64,000 nucleotides of DNA from Methylovirgula sp. (GCF_037200945.1 NZ_JBBCGP010000001.1:1858501-1922500), one strand, 5' to 3'. Positions 34,417 to 43,866 are shown, counted from the first letter of the stretch. Notes: generated by a model from the sequence alone, not told the origin. Made by a program: numbers and translations.

Positions 34417-36033
34417 TCAGCCCAGGTTTAGTTCCTTGAAGAAATCATTCCCCTTGTCATCAATGACGATGAACGCGGGGAAATCTTTGACCTCAATGCG
34501 CCAGATCGCTTCCATCCCAAGTTCGGGATGCGCAAGAACCTCTACCTTGGTGATGCAATCCTGCGCAAGTTGCGCAGCCGCTCCGCCGATCGAACCAAGG
34601 TAGAAGCCGTGATGTTTCGCACACGCCTCGCGTACTTGCGACGAGCGATTGCCCTTTGCCAGCATGACCATCGAGCCGCCGGCGGCCTGAAATTGATCGA
34701 CGTAGGAATCCATTCGTCCCGCGGTCGTGGGTCCGAAGGAGCCGGATGCATATCCCGTCGGCGTCTTCGCCGGACCGGCGTAATAGACCGGGTGATTTTT
34801 GAAATAATCCGGCAGCGGCTCACCGCGTTCGAGCTTCTCGCGGAGCTTCGCGTGGGCGAGATCGCGCGCGACGATCATCGGTCCGCTGAGAGAAAGTCGG
34901 GTGCGGATTGGATATTTTGACAACGTCGCGAGAATTTCCGGCATCGGCTGGGCGAGGTCGATATGGACGACATCGCCGCTCAAATCTTCCTTTGCGACAG
35001 CCGGCAGATATTTCGCCGGATCGTGTTCGAGCTCTTCGAGAAACACGCCGTCCTTGGTGATTTTGCCGAGCGCCTGGCGATCGGCGGAACATGAGACGCC
35101 AAGCCCGATCGGCAGCGAAGCGCCATGCCGCGGCAGACGAATCACGCGAACGTCGTGACAGAAATATTTGCCGCCGAATTGCGCTCCGATGCCGAGATTT
35201 TGGGTGAGTGCGAAAATTTCTTCCTCAAGCTCGCGGTCGCGGAACGCACGCGCGTCGGTGCTGCCCACTGGCGGCAGCGTATCGTAGTAGCGCGTCGATG
35301 CGAGCTTGACTGTCTTCAGGTTGATCTCGGCCGATGTGCCACCGATGACGATCGCGAGATGATACGGCGGGCAGGCCGACGTGCCGAGCGTGAGAATCTT
35401 CTCTTTCAGAAATGCGATCATCCGGTCGTGCGTCAGCAGCGATGGCGTGCCTTGATATAAAAAGGTCTTGTTGGCGGAGCCGCCGCCCTTTGCCATGAAC
35501 AAGAACTTATAGGCGTCCTCGCCGTCGCTATAGATTTCGATCTGCGCCGGCAGATTGGTCTTGGTATTCGTCTCCTCGAACATCGAGAGCGGCGCGAGCT
35601 GCGAATAGCGCAGGTTCTTTTTCTCGTAAGCGTTCCAGATGCCTTCGGCGAGCGCCGCCTCGTCGCCGCCTTCGGTGAAGACAAGACGACCCTTCTTACC
35701 CATTACGATAGCGGTGCCGGTATCCTGACACATCGGCAAAACGCCGCCGGCGGCGATGTTGGCGTTCTTGAGCAAATCATAAGCGACGAATTTGTCGTTG
35801 GGCGTCGCCTCGGGATCGTCGAGGATTTTCGCAAGCTGCGCGAGATGGCCCGGGCGCAGCAGATGATTGATGTCGATCATCGCCGCTTCAGCAAGAAGTC
35901 GCAGTGCCTCCGGCTCGACGACGAGCATGTCGCGCGCGCCGAATTTTTCGATGCGCACGTGCTTGTCGGTCAATTTACGGTAGGGCGTCTCGTCCCTGGT
36001 GGCGGGAAAGATCGGGGCATAGTGAAACGTCAT
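34417..36033 (-). CDS. Class I fumarate hydratase
   Basis: Iron-sulfur fumarase (FumA/FumB type) converting fumarate to malate in the TCA cycle. 538 residues with both halves fused. The 4Fe-4S ligands fit Cys102 (L-P-M-C-Q-D-T-G-T-A), Cys221 (G-T-S-A-C-P-P-Y-H-L) and Cys315 (V-S-C-S-A-D-R). The C-terminal G-P-T-T-A-G-R-M-D motif belongs to the beta domain. An oxygen-labile cluster enzyme like this often coexists with the class II FumC, which is not in the window. A 10-bp palindrome lies just upstream. Confidence 0.93.
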   Translation of the reverse strand: MTFHYAPIFPATRDETPYRKLTDKHVRIEKFGARDMLVVEPEALRLLAEAAMIDINHLLRPGHLAQLAKILDDPEATPNDKFVAYDLLKNANIAAGGVLPMCQDTGTAIVMGKKGRLVFTEGGDEAALAEGIWNAYEKKNLRYSQLAPLSMFEETNTKTNLPAQIEIYSDGEDAYKFLFMAKGGGSANKTFLYQGTPSLLTHDRMIAFLKEKILTLGTSACPPYHLAIVIGGTSAEINLKTVKLASTRYYDTLPPVGSTDARAFRDRELEEEIFALTQNLGIGAQFGGKYFCHDVRVIRLPRHGASLPIGLGVSCSADRQALGKITKDGVFLEELEHDPAKYLPAVAKEDLSGDVVHIDLAQPMPEILATLSKYPIRTRLSLSGPMIVARDLAHAKLREKLERGEPLPDYFKNHPVYYAGPAKTPTGYASGSFGPTTAGRMDSYVDQFQAAGGSMVMLAKGNRSSQVREACAKHHGFYLGSIGGAAAQLAQDCITKVEVLAHPELGMEAIWRIEVKDFPAFIVIDDKGNDFFKELNLG

Positions 36034-36061
36034 CGCGGCGCTTTCGTCCTCTGGATCACGA

Positions 36062-36165
36062 TGATTTTGGATTGAATCGATCCAAAATCATGAAACGTGA
36101 TCGATTCTAATAATTAGAGCGGGATTCGCGCGAAAAACCGGTACCCACTTTTCGCATCCCGCTCT
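36062..36165. repeat. Composite palindromic repeat upstream of fumarase
   Basis: TGATTTTGGA (36062-36071) and TCCAAAATCA (36081-36090) form a perfect 10-bp hairpin. It is followed by a second palindrome with 9-bp arms AGAGCGGGA (36116-36124) and TCCCGCTCT (36157-36165) around the core ACCGGTACCCACTTTTCGC. The latter belongs to the window-wide repeat family. Confidence 0.7.
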
Positions 36166-36257
36166 GGCCGCGCCGGGAGAGGGCGGGCGCACTCGCTTTG
36201 AGGTTGCTATAGCAACCCACAGACGTGGCGTCGATTCTGCCGAATTTACGAAGCCTT

Positions 36258-37154
36258 CTAAGGCACGAAAGAAAAGCTGCGCTCATTCAAGCCGAGTTGG
36301 GCCTCGATCTCGGAAGGCGTGAAGCCGTCCTGACGCAGCGCGCGCAACGATTTGGCCCGCAGGCTTTTCGATAATTTGCGCCCCGCGGCGTCGCGCAGAA
36401 GTTCATGATGATGATAATCAGGAGACGGCAAGTCGAGCAGAGTTTGCAGCAACCGATGTAAGCCGGTCGCCGTGAAGAGATCTTCGCCACGCACGACATC
36501 GGTGATGCCTTGGAGCGCATCGTCGACGACGACTGCGATATGATAGCTCGCGGGGACGTCCTTGCGCGCCAGCACCACGTCACCCCAAAGCGCGGGCTCT
36601 GCTTCGACAAGGCGCGGCTCAGTGCCGCCATCGTATTCGCGCCAATCGATCGCGTGCCGCACCTCTTTCAGGGCGGCCGCCATGTCGAGCCGCCACGTTG
36701 CGGATTGTCCGGCGTCGAGCCGCCGCTTGCGTTCGGCCGGCGAAAGATGACGGCAGGTGCCGGGATAAAGCGGCGAATCGTCCGGATCGCGTTTCACATC
36801 GGCCTGCTCCGATGCGGCCGCGACCACATCGGCACGCGAGCAGAAACAGGGATAGACAAGCCCGCGTTTCTTCAGACTCGTCAAAGCTTCGCTATAGGCG
36901 TCGAAATGCTCGGATTGACGGCGCACCGGCTGCTGCCAGTCGAGGCCGAGCCAGGCGAGATCATCATAGATTGCCTGCTCGAATTCCGGGCGGCAGCGTT
37001 CGAGATCAATGTCTTCGATCCGGAGTAGGAGCTTGCCACCGGCGGCGCGCGCCATTTCGCGATTGAGCAATGCTGAAAAGCCGTGGCCGAGGTGCAAATA
37101 GCCATTCGGCGAGGGTGCGAAGCGAAATATGCGCGAAATATAGGATCGTGTCAT
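36258..37154 (-). CDS. gluQ: Glutamyl-Q tRNA(Asp) synthetase
   Basis: Truncated GluRS paralog that attaches glutamate to queuosine-34 of tRNA-Asp. 298 residues, only the catalytic domain. The HIGH-type motif is F-A-P-S-P-N-G-Y-L-H-L-G-H and the KMSKS-type motif is R-K-L-S-K-S. Zinc-ligand cysteines are visible in Y-P-C-F-C-S-R and Y-P-G-T-C-R-H. The absence of an anticodon-binding domain separates it from true GluRS. It is functionally linked to queuosine, like queE at the left edge. Confidence 0.9.
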   Translation of the reverse strand: MTRSYISRIFRFAPSPNGYLHLGHGFSALLNREMARAAGGKLLLRIEDIDLERCRPEFEQAIYDDLAWLGLDWQQPVRRQSEHFDAYSEALTSLKKRGLVYPCFCSRADVVAAASEQADVKRDPDDSPLYPGTCRHLSPAERKRRLDAGQSATWRLDMAAALKEVRHAIDWREYDGGTEPRLVEAEPALWGDVVLARKDVPASYHIAVVVDDALQGITDVVRGEDLFTATGLHRLLQTLLDLPSPDYHHHELLRDAAGRKLSKSLRAKSLRALRQDGFTPSEIEAQLGLNERSFSFVP

Positions 37155-37344
37155 CGCTGGGACTCGTCGCTACGTCCACTGGCCGGTCTGCGTCCCGGCG
37201 CGCATCGATTATGGAGGCAATAGACCTCAAATGGGACGTCCCTGCGGCGCAGCAAGATTCCCCAGCGCAGCAAGACTTGCCGGGCATGTCACTTTCTTGC
37301 AAGAACGATCTTAGCTTGCCTTGGTTCTCTCCTGGAATTTTTAG

Positions 37345-38043
37345 ATGGCTCCCAGTCTCGACGGTCCTCGCCTCGCGCCAAAAGGCCACGCCAAACAACT
37401 TGTCGTTTTCCTCCATGGCTACGGCGCCGACGGCAACGATCTCATCGCAATCGGCGAACAATGGCGGGACTTTTTGCCGGGGACAGCTTTTGCCGCGCCC
37501 CATGCACCGCAGCCCTGCGCGCAGGCGCCGGTCGGGCGGCAATGGTTTCCATTAAGCTTGCGCGACGAAAGCGAACTTTGGCCGGGCGTCAACGGCGCGC
37601 AGCCGGGGCTCGATCAATTTCTCGATGCGGAACTCGCCCGCTACGGCCTGGGCGACGACCGGCTTGCCCTCGTCGGCTTCAGCCAGGGGACGATGCTGGC
37701 ACTGCATGTGGGCTTGCGACGCAAACGCGCCCCCGCGGCCATTCTCGGCTATTCCGGCCTTCTCGCCGGGCCGGAGCATCTGGCGAGTGCGCAGGCCAAG
37801 GATGCCAAGGACGAGCGCTCGCCAATCCTTCTCGCGCATGGCGATCAGGACGATGTGATCCCGGTCGAGGCGATGTTCATCGCGGCGGAGCAACTGGCTG
37901 AGGCGGATATCCCGGTGCAATGGCATCTGGCGCCGGGTCTGGGCCACGGCATTGATGGCAGCGGCCTGCTGCATGGCGGATTGTTTCTGGCGAAATCGTT
38001 CGGGCTTAAACTGGAGCTTCCGCCGGGCCCAATACCGCGCTAG
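37345..38043 (+). CDS. Phospholipase/carboxylesterase family serine hydrolase
   Basis: 232-residue alpha/beta hydrolase. Oxyanion segment V-F-L-H-G-Y-G-A-D-G, nucleophile Ser113 in G-F-S-Q-G, acidic residue in H-G-D-Q-D-D-V-I-P and the catalytic His in G-L-G-H-G-I-D. It is a cytoplasmic esterase of the acyl-protein thioesterase type; substrate unknown. It stands divergent from gluQRS across 190 bases with no obvious gene, and its stop is four bases from that of the convergent methyltransferase. Confidence 0.85.
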   Translation: MAPSLDGPRLAPKGHAKQLVVFLHGYGADGNDLIAIGEQWRDFLPGTAFAAPHAPQPCAQAPVGRQWFPLSLRDESELWPGVNGAQPGLDQFLDAELARYGLGDDRLALVGFSQGTMLALHVGLRRKRAPAAILGYSGLLAGPEHLASAQAKDAKDERSPILLAHGDQDDVIPVEAMFIAAEQLAEADIPVQWHLAPGLGHGIDGSGLLHGGLFLAKSFGLKLELPPGPIPR

Positions 38044-38047
38044 GCGC

Positions 38048-38788
38048 TCACCCAGGCGCAATGCCGGCGGGTCTTGTGCCAAGCACCGGCTGCAAAGGCT
38101 GTAGAGCGTGAGACGTCCGCCGGACGCCTATCGGACGGTAAAGCTGCTTCATCGCATCGACGAAAATGATGCCAGCGCCGGGCAGTGAGAGCTTGGCGCC
38201 AATCTTCTCGAAGAGGGGCGCCGAGCGCAGGACGATCTTGCCCTCGAACGGGGCGAAATAGAGCGCCTCGCCCCAATGGGTCGGCGAAAATAGCGTCTCA
38301 CGCATCAGGTCGCGGAGCTGGCTGCGCGAAAAAGGCTGGCCGTTGCCGAAAGGGGTTGTGTCGAGCTGCGCCCAAAGTCCGGCGCGGCGCGGCGCGATGG
38401 CGAGCAGCCGGCCGCCCGGCGTCAAAATCCGCCAGATTTCGCCCAGTAGTTCGCGCGGATGTTCGGCGATTTCGAGGGCGTGGATGAGGATCACCCGATC
38501 GATGCAGGAATCGGGCAGCGGCATCATGCCGGTCTCGATCAAGGCTGAGGCGGAGGGACCGGGCGCAGGCCAGTTCACCACGCCTTGCTCCGCGGGCATG
38601 AAGGCCAACACCCGCACGGCGTCGCCGCGAAACATTTCCAGATAGGGTGCGGCGTAGCCGACGCCGAGGACCGTCTGGCCGACGCAAGTGTCGAAACGGG
38701 TCCGGATCGCCTGGGTCACAAAACGCTCGGTCGCCTTGCCCAGGGGCGAATCGTAAAAACTGCGCAGATCGACGATATCGAGCGACAT
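38048..38788 (-). CDS. Class I SAM-dependent methyltransferase
   Basis: 246 residues. SAM motif I is V-L-G-V-G-Y-A-A-P-Y, followed by the acidic-type L-P-D-S-C-I-D-R-V and I-L-T-P-G-G-R-L-L, a Methyltransf_11-type fold. The substrate is unknown. It is divergent from gloB (38915); in many Rhizobiales these two genes are neighbours, which suggests but does not prove a link to glyoxalase metabolism. Confidence 0.8.
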   Translation of the reverse strand: MSLDIVDLRSFYDSPLGKATERFVTQAIRTRFDTCVGQTVLGVGYAAPYLEMFRGDAVRVLAFMPAEQGVVNWPAPGPSASALIETGMMPLPDSCIDRVILIHALEIAEHPRELLGEIWRILTPGGRLLAIAPRRAGLWAQLDTTPFGNGQPFSRSQLRDLMRETLFSPTHWGEALYFAPFEGKIVLRSAPLFEKIGAKLSLPGAGIIFVDAMKQLYRPIGVRRTSHALQPLQPVLGTRPAGIAPG

Positions 38789-38914
38789 GCTGCCTTCCTT
38801 GCATGCCGGGCCGGCTCGCGGAAAGCCTTTTTCGCGCTATAAGTTACCAGAGGTTGCTCGCCGCGGATTGGCGCGGACCTGGTTCATCCGTGTCGGCATC
38901 CGCAGGCGAGCGCC

Positions 38915-39685
38915 ATGAGTCTCGAAATCCATCAGTTCCTCTGCCTCAGCGACAATCTCTGCGTGCTTCTGCATGATCCGGCGACGGGGGCGACCGCAGC
39001 GATTGATGCGCCGGACGCGCCACCCATCCTCGCGGCGCTCGCGACAAAAGGCTGGGTTCTGTCCGACATTTTGTTGACGCATCATCACGCCGATCACATT
39101 CAGGGCGTGCCCGGCTTAAAGGCGGCTTTTCCAGATGCACGGATCAGCGGTCCGGCGCGCGAGGCCGACAGGATCGGCCACCTTGACCAGCCATTGAACG
39201 ACGGCGACACCGTCATGATCGGTGTGCACCCGGCCAAGGTTCTGGCCGTGCCAGGCCATACGCGCGGCCATATCGCCTATTGGTTTGTCGACGATCGTTT
39301 GCTCTTCGCTGGCGACACTTTATTCGCGATGGGCTGCGGCCGGCCGTTCGAGGAACCGCCCTCAGTCCTCTATCGATCGCTGATGAAGCTGGCGGCCTTG
39401 CCGCGCGAGACGCAGATCTATTGCGGGCACGAATATACGCTGGCCAATGCCCGTTTTGCGCTTTCGGTCGATCCGGACAACGCGGCGTTGCGCGCACGTG
39501 CGGAAGATGTCGCCGGCCTGCGTGCCGAAGGGCGGCTCACGTTGCCGACGCGGATGGATATCGAACTCGCGACAAATCCGTTCTTACGCGTCGGCGATCC
39601 AGACATTCAGCAAAGCCTGGGACTTGAAGGCGCTCCCGCGGAAGAAGCGTTCGCGCTTCTCCGCGAAGCCAAGAACCGAGCCTGA
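38915..39685 (+). CDS. gloB: Hydroxyacylglutathione hydrolase (glyoxalase II)
   Basis: Hydrolyses S-D-lactoylglutathione to lactate in methylglyoxal detoxification. 256 residues, metallo-beta-lactamase fold with the binuclear site T-H-H-H-A-D-H (His56, His58, Asp60, His61), G-H-T-R-G-H and F-A-G-D-T-L-F and C-G-H-E-Y-T. The C-terminal substrate domain holds N-P-F-L-R. The gene is complete. Confidence 0.92.
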   Translation: MSLEIHQFLCLSDNLCVLLHDPATGATAAIDAPDAPPILAALATKGWVLSDILLTHHHADHIQGVPGLKAAFPDARISGPAREADRIGHLDQPLNDGDTVMIGVHPAKVLAVPGHTRGHIAYWFVDDRLLFAGDTLFAMGCGRPFEEPPSVLYRSLMKLAALPRETQIYCGHEYTLANARFALSVDPDNAALRARAEDVAGLRAEGRLTLPTRMDIELATNPFLRVGDPDIQQSLGLEGAPAEEAFALLREAKNRA

Positions 39686-39716
39686 AACCGCGCAAACGGT
39701 TCCCCAACTCAGTCGT

Positions 39717-40322
39717 TTATTCTTTCGGGACGAGCTGCTCGAGCCGCTTCTGCAATTCGTCGAGTTGACGCTTCATATTGTCGAGATCGGCCTTGCCGCT
39801 ATCTTCCGTTGCCTCGGAAGCTTCCGCTTCGGAGGTGCGCTTTGCGGCGCCAAAAGGCGTGAACATAGTCAGCGCCTGATTGAACAGCGCCATGTTCTTG
39901 CGCGTCTGTTCTTCGAGCGAACCGAACATCTGGCGGGTTGGCACGGTGAGTGGCGAAACGCCAAGCGCGGTCTCGAATTGTTCGCGGAACTTGTGGTGAT
40001 CCGTCGTGAGCTTGTCGATCGTGAATTCGAGATAGCTCGGCACCAGCATTTGCATAGAGTCGCCATAGAAGCGGATGAGCTGGCGCAAAAAGGCGATGGG
40101 CAACAGGCTCTGGCCGTTCTTGCCTTCCTGCTCGAAAATGATCTGCGTCAAAACCGAACGGGTAATTTCCTCGCCGGTCTTCGCGTCATAGACAACGAAG
40201 TCCTCGCCTTTCTTCAACATCTCGGCAAGGTCTTCGAGCGTCACATAGGCGCTGGTACCGGTATTGTAGAGGCGCCGATTGGCGTATTTCTTAATTGTGG
40301 TGGGCTGCTTGTCATTAGCCAT
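39717..40322 (-). CDS. phaR: Polyhydroxyalkanoate synthesis regulator PhaR
   Basis: DNA- and PHB-binding repressor that controls phasin and PHB genes. 201 residues from ATG 40322 (M-A-N-D-K). The N-terminal PHB_acc_N domain is I-K-K-Y-A-N-R-R-L-Y-N-T, followed by PHB_acc repeats (F-Y-G-D-S-M-Q-M-L-V-P-S-Y-L-E). The frame is open to 40469 but the extension lacks similarity. It is divergent from phaA. Confidence 0.93.
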   Translation of the reverse strand: MANDKQPTTIKKYANRRLYNTGTSAYVTLEDLAEMLKKGEDFVVYDAKTGEEITRSVLTQIIFEQEGKNGQSLLPIAFLRQLIRFYGDSMQMLVPSYLEFTIDKLTTDHHKFREQFETALGVSPLTVPTRQMFGSLEEQTRKNMALFNQALTMFTPFGAAKRTSEAEASEATEDSGKADLDNMKRQLDELQKRLEQLVPKE

Positions 40323-40543
40323 GTTGGATAACCACCCATCAAAGAGATCAGTATCAAACAAAGATCCCGCAAACCGCTGCGCAACAGACCATAAGCTCTT
40401 TGCGGCTTTGCGAAAACTGAAATTCTTATCGTCCAAAAGGACGATCCCGGATTTCCTTGACGCCGCCAAGCCGGAAATGCAGAGAATGGTTTACGACGGG
40501 CCCGGCATCGGCGGGGCGAAGCTTGGGCCAAGAGGAGTGAGTA
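40323..40543. promoter_or_regulatory. phaR / phaA divergent promoter region
   Basis: 220 bases holding promoters for both genes. TGC-rich short repeats (for example CTGCGCA near 40378 and TTTGCGGCTTTGCG near 40400-40413) are the type of sequence PhaR-like regulators contact, so autoregulation is plausible. I cannot fix the operator. Confidence 0.35.
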
Positions 40544-41719
40544 ATGTCTCGCGAGGTCGTCATCGTAGGAGCGGCACGGACCGCTGTGAGCGCTTTCAAT
40601 GGTGCTTTTGCCGCGATTCCGGCGCATCAGCTCGGTGCGGTTGCCATCAGTGCTGCACTGCAGCGCGCCAAAGTCGACCCGTCCGAAGTCGATGAAGTCA
40701 TCCTCGGTCAAGTTCTCGGCGCGGGCGAAGGACAGAACCCGGCGCGTCAGGCGGCGATGAAGGCCGGCATACCGAAAGAGAAGACAGCGTTCGGGCTCAA
40801 CCAGGTTTGCGGTTCGGGTTTACGCGCCGTCGCGCTCGGCCTGCAGCAGATCGCCAATGACGATGCCAAGATTATCGTGGCCGGCGGTCAGGAAAGCATG
40901 TCGCTGTCGCCGCACGTCGCGCATCTGCGGGCCGGCACCAAGATGGGCGATGTGAAGTTCATTGATTCGATGATCAAGGACGGCCTCACCGACATCTTCA
41001 ATAATTATCACATGGGTATTACCGCCGAGAATGTCGCCGCCAAGTGGCAGATCAGCCGGGAGGATCAGGACAAATTCGCGCTCGGTTCGCAGAACAAAGC
41101 CGAGGCTGCGCAGAAGGCGGGCAAATTCGCTGACGAAATCACACCCTTCACCGTCTCGACGCGCAAGGGCGACATCGTCATCGACAGCGACGAATATATC
41201 CGTGCGGGAACGACGCTTGAGGCGCTGACGAAACTGAAGCCCGCCTTTTCCAAGGACGGTACCGTCACCGCCGGCAATGCCTCGGGCCTCAATGACGGCG
41301 CTGCCGCGCTCGTTCTCATGAGTGCCGACGAGGCGCGCTCGCGCGGTCTCACGCCGCTGGCGCGTATCGCCGCCTGGGCGACCGCGGGCGTCGATCCGTC
41401 TCTGATGGGTTCGGGCCCGATCCCGGCGACGCGCAAGGCGCTCGAAAAAGCCGGCTGGAAGGTCAAGGATCTCGATCTCGTCGAGGCCAATGAAGCCTTT
41501 GCGGCGCAGGCGCTCGCCGTCAACAAGGACATCGGCTGGGATCCGGGTATCGTCAACGTCAACGGCGGCGCGATTGCCATCGGCCACCCGATCGGCGCGT
41601 CCGGCGCGCGGGTTCTCGTCACTCTCCTGCATGAGTTGCAGCGGCGCGGCGCGCATAAAGGCCTTGCGACGCTTTGCATCGGCGGCGGTATGGGCATTGC
41701 ACTCGCGGTGGAACGCTAG
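40544..41719 (+). CDS. phaA: Acetyl-CoA acetyltransferase (beta-ketothiolase)
   Basis: Condenses two acetyl-CoA to acetoacetyl-CoA, the first PHB step. 391 residues. The acylated Cys89 lies in L-N-Q-V-C-G-S-G-L; the C-terminal G-H-P-I-G-A-S-G-A-R and L-C-I-G-G-G-M-G hold the active-site His and Cys. GGAG lies just before the ATG. It is followed by phaB after 131 bases, forming a phaAB unit; phaC is not in the window. Confidence 0.95.
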   Translation: MSREVVIVGAARTAVSAFNGAFAAIPAHQLGAVAISAALQRAKVDPSEVDEVILGQVLGAGEGQNPARQAAMKAGIPKEKTAFGLNQVCGSGLRAVALGLQQIANDDAKIIVAGGQESMSLSPHVAHLRAGTKMGDVKFIDSMIKDGLTDIFNNYHMGITAENVAAKWQISREDQDKFALGSQNKAEAAQKAGKFADEITPFTVSTRKGDIVIDSDEYIRAGTTLEALTKLKPAFSKDGTVTAGNASGLNDGAAALVLMSADEARSRGLTPLARIAAWATAGVDPSLMGSGPIPATRKALEKAGWKVKDLDLVEANEAFAAQALAVNKDIGWDPGIVNVNGGAIAIGHPIGASGARVLVTLLHELQRRGAHKGLATLCIGGGMGIALAVER

Positions 41720-41850
41720 TCGCTTTCCATCTTTGACCGATGTCATGGACCGAAGGTCGAATTTTGCGCAACGGCGACGGCCTGGAAATTTCTCTTAAAA
41801 TCGCTTGCTAAGCCAAGCGCCGAAATTGGTATGGGTTGAGGGAGGGGCGC

Positions 41851-42576
41851 ATGGCGCGCGTGGCAGTGGTGAGCGGGGGCACTCGCGGGATCGGCGCGGC
41901 TGTGAGTCGGGCTTTGGCGAAAGCGGGGTATCGCGTCGCTTCGGTTTATGCCGGCAATGATGAAGCCGCCGCAAAGTTCAAAAGCGAAACCGGCATTCCC
42001 GTCTACAAATGGGATGTCTCGGATTACGAAGCTTGTGCCGCCGGTCTCGCCAATGTCGGGGCAGATCTTGGGCCGGTTGAAGTCCTCGTCAACAACGCCG
42101 GCATCACCAAGGACGCGATGCTTCACAAGATGAAGCCCGAGCAATGGTATGCCGTCATCAATACAAATTTGAACTCGCTGTTCAACATGACGCGGCCGGT
42201 GATCGAAGGCATGCGCGAGCGCGGCTTCGGCCGTATCGTCAATATTTCGTCGATCAACGGTCAGAAGGGGCAGATGGGTCAGACGAATTATGCGGCGTCA
42301 AAAGCCGGCGATATCGGCTTCACCAAATCGCTGGCGCAGGAGAATGCCAAGAAGGGCATCACCGTCAACGTCATCGCGCCGGGTTATATCGCCACCGAGA
42401 TGGTGAAGGCGATTCCCAAAGACGTGTTGGAAAAGACAATCCTGCCGCAAATCCCAGTCGGCCGACTGGGCGAGGTCGAGGACATCGCGCGCTGCGTGCT
42501 CTTCCTGGTTTCGGAAGAGGCCGGTTTTATCACCGGCTCGACTTTAAGCGTCAACGGCGGTCAACTGATGCTCTGA
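41851..42576 (+). CDS. phaB: Acetoacetyl-CoA reductase
   Basis: NADPH-dependent short-chain dehydrogenase giving (R)-3-hydroxybutyryl-CoA. 241 residues from ATG 41851, preceded by GGGAGGGG. Nucleotide motif S-G-G-T-R-G-I-G; N-N-A-G-I-T; catalytic Ser-Tyr-Lys in I-S-S-I-N-G-Q-K-G and Y-A-A-S-K. The N-G-Q-K-G-Q-M-G-Q-T segment is characteristic of PhaB. A terminator follows. Confidence 0.94.
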   Translation: MARVAVVSGGTRGIGAAVSRALAKAGYRVASVYAGNDEAAAKFKSETGIPVYKWDVSDYEACAAGLANVGADLGPVEVLVNNAGITKDAMLHKMKPEQWYAVINTNLNSLFNMTRPVIEGMRERGFGRIVNISSINGQKGQMGQTNYAASKAGDIGFTKSLAQENAKKGITVNVIAPGYIATEMVKAIPKDVLEKTILPQIPVGRLGEVEDIARCVLFLVSEEAGFITGSTLSVNGGQLML

Positions 42577-42583
42577 TCGCCAG

Positions 42584-42612
42584 CAAGATGGCATTTCTCG
42601 AATGTCATCTTG
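42584..42612 (+). terminator. Terminator after phaB
   Basis: Near-perfect hairpin CAAGATGGCATT / AATGTCATCTTG with loop TCTCG, followed by GTCTATTTT. It begins eight bases after the phaB stop. Confidence 0.7.
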
Positions 42613-42621
42613 GTCTATTTT

Positions 42622-42669
42622 GAGCGCGATCATTTGGAGAAACGGATTCCCGATTTTCCAGATCGCGCG
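42622..42669. repeat. Interspersed palindrome near rpmF
   Basis: Arms GCGCGATC (42624-42631) and GATCGCGC (42661-42668) enclose the family core GAAACGGATTCCCGATTTTCC. It lies between convergent phaB and rpmF. Confidence 0.55.
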
Positions 42670-42679
42670 TGGCGGTAGC

Positions 42680-42868
42680 TTATTCTTCCGCTGACTTCAC
42701 CTTCAGCACCTGACGGCCGCGATACATGCCGGTCTTCAGGTCGATATGATGCGGGCGGCGCAGTTCGCCGGAATTCTTGTCCTCAACGTAGGTCGGCGCC
42801 TTCAGCGCATCGGCCGAGCGGCGGAAGCCGCGCTTCATCGGGGAGGTTTTTCGCTTCGGAACGGCCAT
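42680..42868 (-). CDS. rpmF: 50S ribosomal protein L32
   Basis: 62 residues beginning M-A-V-P-K-R-K-T-S-P-M-K-R-G, the L32 signature. The alphaproteobacterial form lacks the zinc cysteines, as here. ATG 42868 has GGAG upstream. The upstream open extension to 42982 is not part of the protein. It sits just downstream of mtgA in the same orientation, an order often seen in Rhizobiales. Confidence 0.95.
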   Translation of the reverse strand: MAVPKRKTSPMKRGFRRSADALKAPTYVEDKNSGELRRPHHIDLKTGMYRGRQVLKVKSAEE

Positions 42869-43037
42869 TATCAGCTCCAGAAATAATAAGGCCGGCAAGC
42901 TGCCGGCGAATGGGTTGAGTGGCTGATACACAAAAATGCGCGGCCTGGCTATCCCAAAATCGCAGGCTTTTCCACCTGACATTATTTCCGCACTGAATAT
43001 CCTTATGGGTCAACTACTTGATCAAGAACCCGCAATT

Positions 43038-43736
43038 TCACTTGAAACAGGCGACGGAGGTTTCGCCGGCAGCGGCGCGCGTTTCGACAATACGGGCATG
43101 GATCAGGACGCGACGGTCTGGATCCGACGCGTCACGGTCACGCGGATCGGGGAGGACAGCGGCCATCAACGCAGCCTGATGCAGCGTCAGATCGGCAGCC
43201 GGTTCGTGGAAATAGGCATTGGAGGCCGCCTCGGCGCCGAAAATGCCATCGTCGCCCCATTCGGCGATGTTCAGGTAGATTTCGAGGATGCGGCGCTTCG
43301 GCCAGACGAAATCGAGCACGAGCGCGAGCGGAATTTCGAAGGCCTTGCGGATATAAGAATGGCCCGGCCAGAGAAAGAGATTCTTGGCGACCTGCATGGT
43401 GATCGTCGAGGCGCCGCGCGACGGGCCGTCGATGCCGCTTTCATGGATCACTTCGCGCATGGCGCCCCAATCGACGCCATGGTGGTGGCAGAAATGCGCG
43501 TCTTCCGAGGTGACAACCGCGACGCGTAAATTCTCGGAGATACGATTGAGCGGCACGAATTTCTGCGTGACCGTTTGCCCCGTCACCATGCGGCCGAGCA
43601 TGATGGTCGAGATCGGATCAACGAAGCGATTAGCGACGATGAAGCCGACGAGCAGCAGGAAAAGCATTGAAACAATCCGGACGCCCCAGCGGAGTGCCAT
43701 GCCGAATATGTGGGAAAGCCGATAATTGCGGGCCAT
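43038..43736 (-). CDS. mtgA: Monofunctional peptidoglycan glycosyltransferase
   Basis: Membrane-anchored GT51 enzyme polymerising lipid II into glycan strands. 232 residues. One N-terminal transmembrane helix (about residues 19-36), then the catalytic motif T-S-E-D-A-H-F-C-H-H-H-G-V-D-W with Glu78, and G-A-S-T-I-T-M-Q-V-A-K-N-L-F-L and R-R-I-L-E-I-Y-L-N-I-A-E-W-G. No transpeptidase domain. The gene is complete. Confidence 0.94.
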   Translation of the reverse strand: MARNYRLSHIFGMALRWGVRIVSMLFLLLVGFIVANRFVDPISTIMLGRMVTGQTVTQKFVPLNRISENLRVAVVTSEDAHFCHHHGVDWGAMREVIHESGIDGPSRGASTITMQVAKNLFLWPGHSYIRKAFEIPLALVLDFVWPKRRILEIYLNIAEWGDDGIFGAEAASNAYFHEPAADLTLHQAALMAAVLPDPRDRDASDPDRRVLIHARIVETRAAAGETSVACFK

Positions 43737-43796
43737 TTCCGAGCCTTGACCGATCTTCCGCGATCGGGCAAGCGGAACGCCGGATTTGGTTTAAAA

Positions 43797-43845
43797 GCAT
43801 GTTCCGAAAAAGTTGCAGACTTTTCGGCGAGAGCATGCGGTCTAA
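43797..43845. repeat. Interspersed palindrome upstream of ispA
   Basis: Imperfect palindrome: GCATGTTCCGAAAAAGT pairs with ACTTTTCGGCGAGAGCATGC. It lies within the promoter region between mtgA and ispA, about 20-70 bases upstream of the ispA start, so it would be in the leader. Confidence 0.5.
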
Positions 43846-43866
43846 AGCGTTCGTGGCAGGGATATT

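Noticed and set aside
37250..37300. Cys-Cys repeats in a minus-strand frame upstream of the esterase
   Set aside because: They come from GCAGCAAGA-type repeats in the leader and lack any start signal.
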